Shown here: piece after piece, positions 62,751 through 64,000 of the stretch | How the letters are laid out: each line of letters starts with the position of its first letter | Position numbering within the stretch: the stretch's first letter is position 1 | NCBI GenBank assembly: GCA_963707575.1 | Contig: OY970171.1 | Coordinates: 3,055,019 to 3,119,018, forward strand | DNA: 64,000 bases | From: Gaiellasilicea sp963707575 | GTDB taxonomy: Bacteria; Actinomycetota; Thermoleophilia; Gaiellales; Gaiellaceae | Reading direction: 5' to 3' | Notes under the pieces: model-generated | Database searches by the model: none | What the model was told of the DNA's origin: nothing | The model's input: only the letters and a program-made list of their open reading frames with translations | Program-made: the position numbers and the translations under genes

Positions 62751-63736
62751 CTCTCCGTGGGGACAGACGGCGGGGCCTCGGCTCGACGCCGCCGGGCGCC
62801 GCTGCGGACGAGCTCGGGGACACCGCGCTCCGCGAACGGCAGCTCCACGGTGTCGAAGTCACGCGGGACGACGGTCTCCGCGAAGACCTCGCGGGCCTCG
62901 CGCTCGACGTCGCCGCCGGAGTAGCGGTTCGAGATGTGCGTCAGCGCGAGCAGCTTCACACCGGCATCCCGCGCGACCTCGGCCGCGTCCCGCGCCGTCG
63001 AGTGATCCGTCAGTCGCGCCCTGTCGGCCTCGTCCTCGCAGAACGTCGCCTCGTGGACGAGCAGATCGGCGCCGGCTGCGGCGTCGACGACCGACTGCAC
63101 AGGCGCGGTGTCGCCGCTCAGCACGACCTTGCGGCCCAGCCGTGCGGGGCCCAGCACGTCCGTCGCGGTGACGACGCGCCCGTCGGGCAGCGTCACCGGC
63201 TCGCCGCGCTGCAAGGTGCCGCGGGCGGGTCCCGAGGGGACGCCGAGCCGGTCGGCCGTCTCGACGTCGAATCGACCGGGCCGCTCGTGCTCGACGAGCG
63301 CGTACCCCAGTGAGGCGGCGCTGTGGCGGACGGCGAACGGCCGCAGCTCGTAGCCGTCCCGCGCGAGCACGTCACCTGCGTGCAGCTCGGCGATCTCGTA
63401 CTCGTACGTGAGCCGCCCGAAGATCCGACGGAGGCCCCCGATGAGCTCGCCGAGCCCGGCCGGGCCGTAGAGCGTCAGCGGCGCCTCCCGCCCGCGCAGC
63501 GCGAACGTCTTCAGCATCCCGGGCAGGCCGAGGAAGTGGTCGGCGTGGAAGTGCGTGACGAAGATCTCCTCGAGGTCGACGAGCCCGACGTCGGAGCGCA
63601 AGAGCTGCCGCTGGGTCCCCTCCCCGCAGTCGAAGAGCAGGCGTTCGCCGCCGCGGCGCACGAGCGTGGCGGCAGGAGCGCGCCGGGCGGTCGGCATCGA
63701 GCCCGACGTCCCGACGAAGACGACGTCGAGGTCCAT
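62747..63736 (-). CDS. rnz: Ribonuclease Z
   Basis: 329 residues, zinc-dependent endonuclease of the metallo-beta-lactamase family that trims tRNA 3' ends. THFHADHFLGLPG near 61-73, FAVRHSAASLGYAL, VVLSGDTAPVQSVV, LVHEATF and LTHISNRY supply the metal ligands. It overlaps the 3' end of the divergently oriented glycosyltransferase gene by four bases and lies 28 bases after the LysM gene. Confidence 0.93.
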   Translation of the reverse strand: MDLDVVFVGTSGSMPTARRAPAATLVRRGGERLLFDCGEGTQRQLLRSDVGLVDLEEIFVTHFHADHFLGLPGMLKTFALRGREAPLTLYGPAGLGELIGGLRRIFGRLTYEYEIAELHAGDVLARDGYELRPFAVRHSAASLGYALVEHERPGRFDVETADRLGVPSGPARGTLQRGEPVTLPDGRVVTATDVLGPARLGRKVVLSGDTAPVQSVVDAAAGADLLVHEATFCEDEADRARLTDHSTARDAAEVARDAGVKLLALTHISNRYSGGDVEREAREVFAETVVPRDFDTVELPFAERGVPELVRSGARRRRAEAPPSVPTES

Positions 63737-63764
63737 GGCCGACCGATTCTAGGCGCGGGCTCCT

Positions 63765-64000
63765 CTACGGAAGGATCAGCACCTGGCCGGGAACGATCGT
63801 CGTCCCCTCCAGGTCGTTCCGCTCGCGCAGCTCGTACACGCCCTCGCGCGGATCGGAGTAGCTCCGCGCCGCGATCGACCAGAGCGTGTCGGCCGGCCGG
63901 ACGACGTAGTGGCCCTCCGGCCCGGATGCGTCCGAGGAGCGCGCGAAGGTCGCCCAGAGAAAGACGGCGGCAGCGGCGACGATCAGAAGGCGTCCGAACA
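63765..64000 (-). CDS. LysM domain protein, 5' end at window edge
   Basis: 77 visible residues. A membrane/signal helix (RLLIVAAAAVFLWATFA) is followed by a short linker and one LysM module (HYVVRPADTLWSIAARSY to VPGQVLILP) that binds peptidoglycan. Only the first base of a possible ATG/GTG codon is missing, so the protein is essentially complete at about 78 residues. Small LysM proteins of this kind are often encoded beside lexA in actinobacteria and recall the SOS division inhibitor YneA. The neighbour upstream is outside the window. Confidence 0.75.
   Translation of the reverse strand, partial: FGRLLIVAAAAVFLWATFARSSDASGPEGHYVVRPADTLWSIAARSYSDPREGVYELRERNDLEGTTIVPGQVLILP

Overview
This window comes from a high-GC (roughly 70%) Gram-positive type genome. 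It is most likely an actinobacterium of the deep-branching class Thermoleophilia (Gaiellales/Solirubrobacterales-like). The pointers are a mycobacterial-type IHF gene upstream of gmk and rpoZ, coexistence of RNase Y and RNase J, class 1B PyrD/PyrK with PyrR, very frequent GTG/TTG starts, GTGA/ATGA/TGATG stop-start overlaps, and single-membrane style secreted proteins. The class assignment is an inference from gene content, not a measured placement. I see no rRNA, tRNA, CRISPR array, transposase or phage gene. Most of the many long antisense open frames are shadows caused by the GC bias.

Layout on the minus strand, in transcription order from high to low coordinates. (1) 63765-64000 is a LysM protein cut by the window edge, followed by rnz. 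(2) 51793-60636 is the complete de novo UMP operon pyrR-pyrB-pyrC-(aadA-like, frameshifted)-carA-carB-pyrK-pyrD. It is headed by a PyrR-binding RNA hairpin beside the pyrR ribosome site. (3) A strong promoter then drives mihF-gmk-rpoZ. coaBC-moxR-DUF58-transglutaminase-nucleotidyltransferase (frameshifted)-TPR follow. (4) dtd-EamA precede the translation/transcription block rimP-nusA-ylxR-infB-ylxP-rbfA-nrnA-truB-ribF. (5) rpsO-pnp-[M16 peptidase]-dapB-dapA-rnj-(unknown)-rbsK-iunH-(small membrane protein)-ftsK form the familiar actinobacterial block. (6) A nucleoside uptake cluster (two BMP-family binding proteins, one double-ABC ATPase, two permeases) leads into a small membrane protein, a RodZ-like protein, cinA-thpR-recA-recX and rny, which is cut at base 1.

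Plus-strand genes interrupt these conserved blocks and look accessory. They are an MFS exporter (14815), a four-gene island with a collagen-like protein, an allene-oxide-cyclase-like barrel, an Hcp-family protein and a methyltransferase (22975-26106), a serine beta-lactamase-fold hydrolase with a gamma-glutamyltransferase (29106-31714), a secreted beta-propeller (34851), a secreted glycosidase (42191) and a GT-C type membrane glycosyltransferase (60753).

How it works together: purine/pyrimidine nucleosides enter through the BMP/ABC system, are split by IunH, and the ribose is phosphorylated by RbsK. De novo UMP synthesis is set by PyrR acting on its own mRNA. RNA turnover (RNase Y, RNase J, PNPase, NrnA, RNase Z) and translation factors (IF2, NusA, RbfA, RimP, TruB, S15) dominate the rest. 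Points most worth a second look are: a possible two-state leader of pnp; an in-leader terminator of rimP-nusA; the PyrR hairpin; a CarB lacking most of its oligomerisation domain; a cysteine-bearing C-terminal tail on NusA; the collagen/AOC/Hcp island; two dispersed families of small palindromic repeats; an 18-20 bp tandem repeat upstream of recA; and two nucleotidyltransferase genes each broken by one base.
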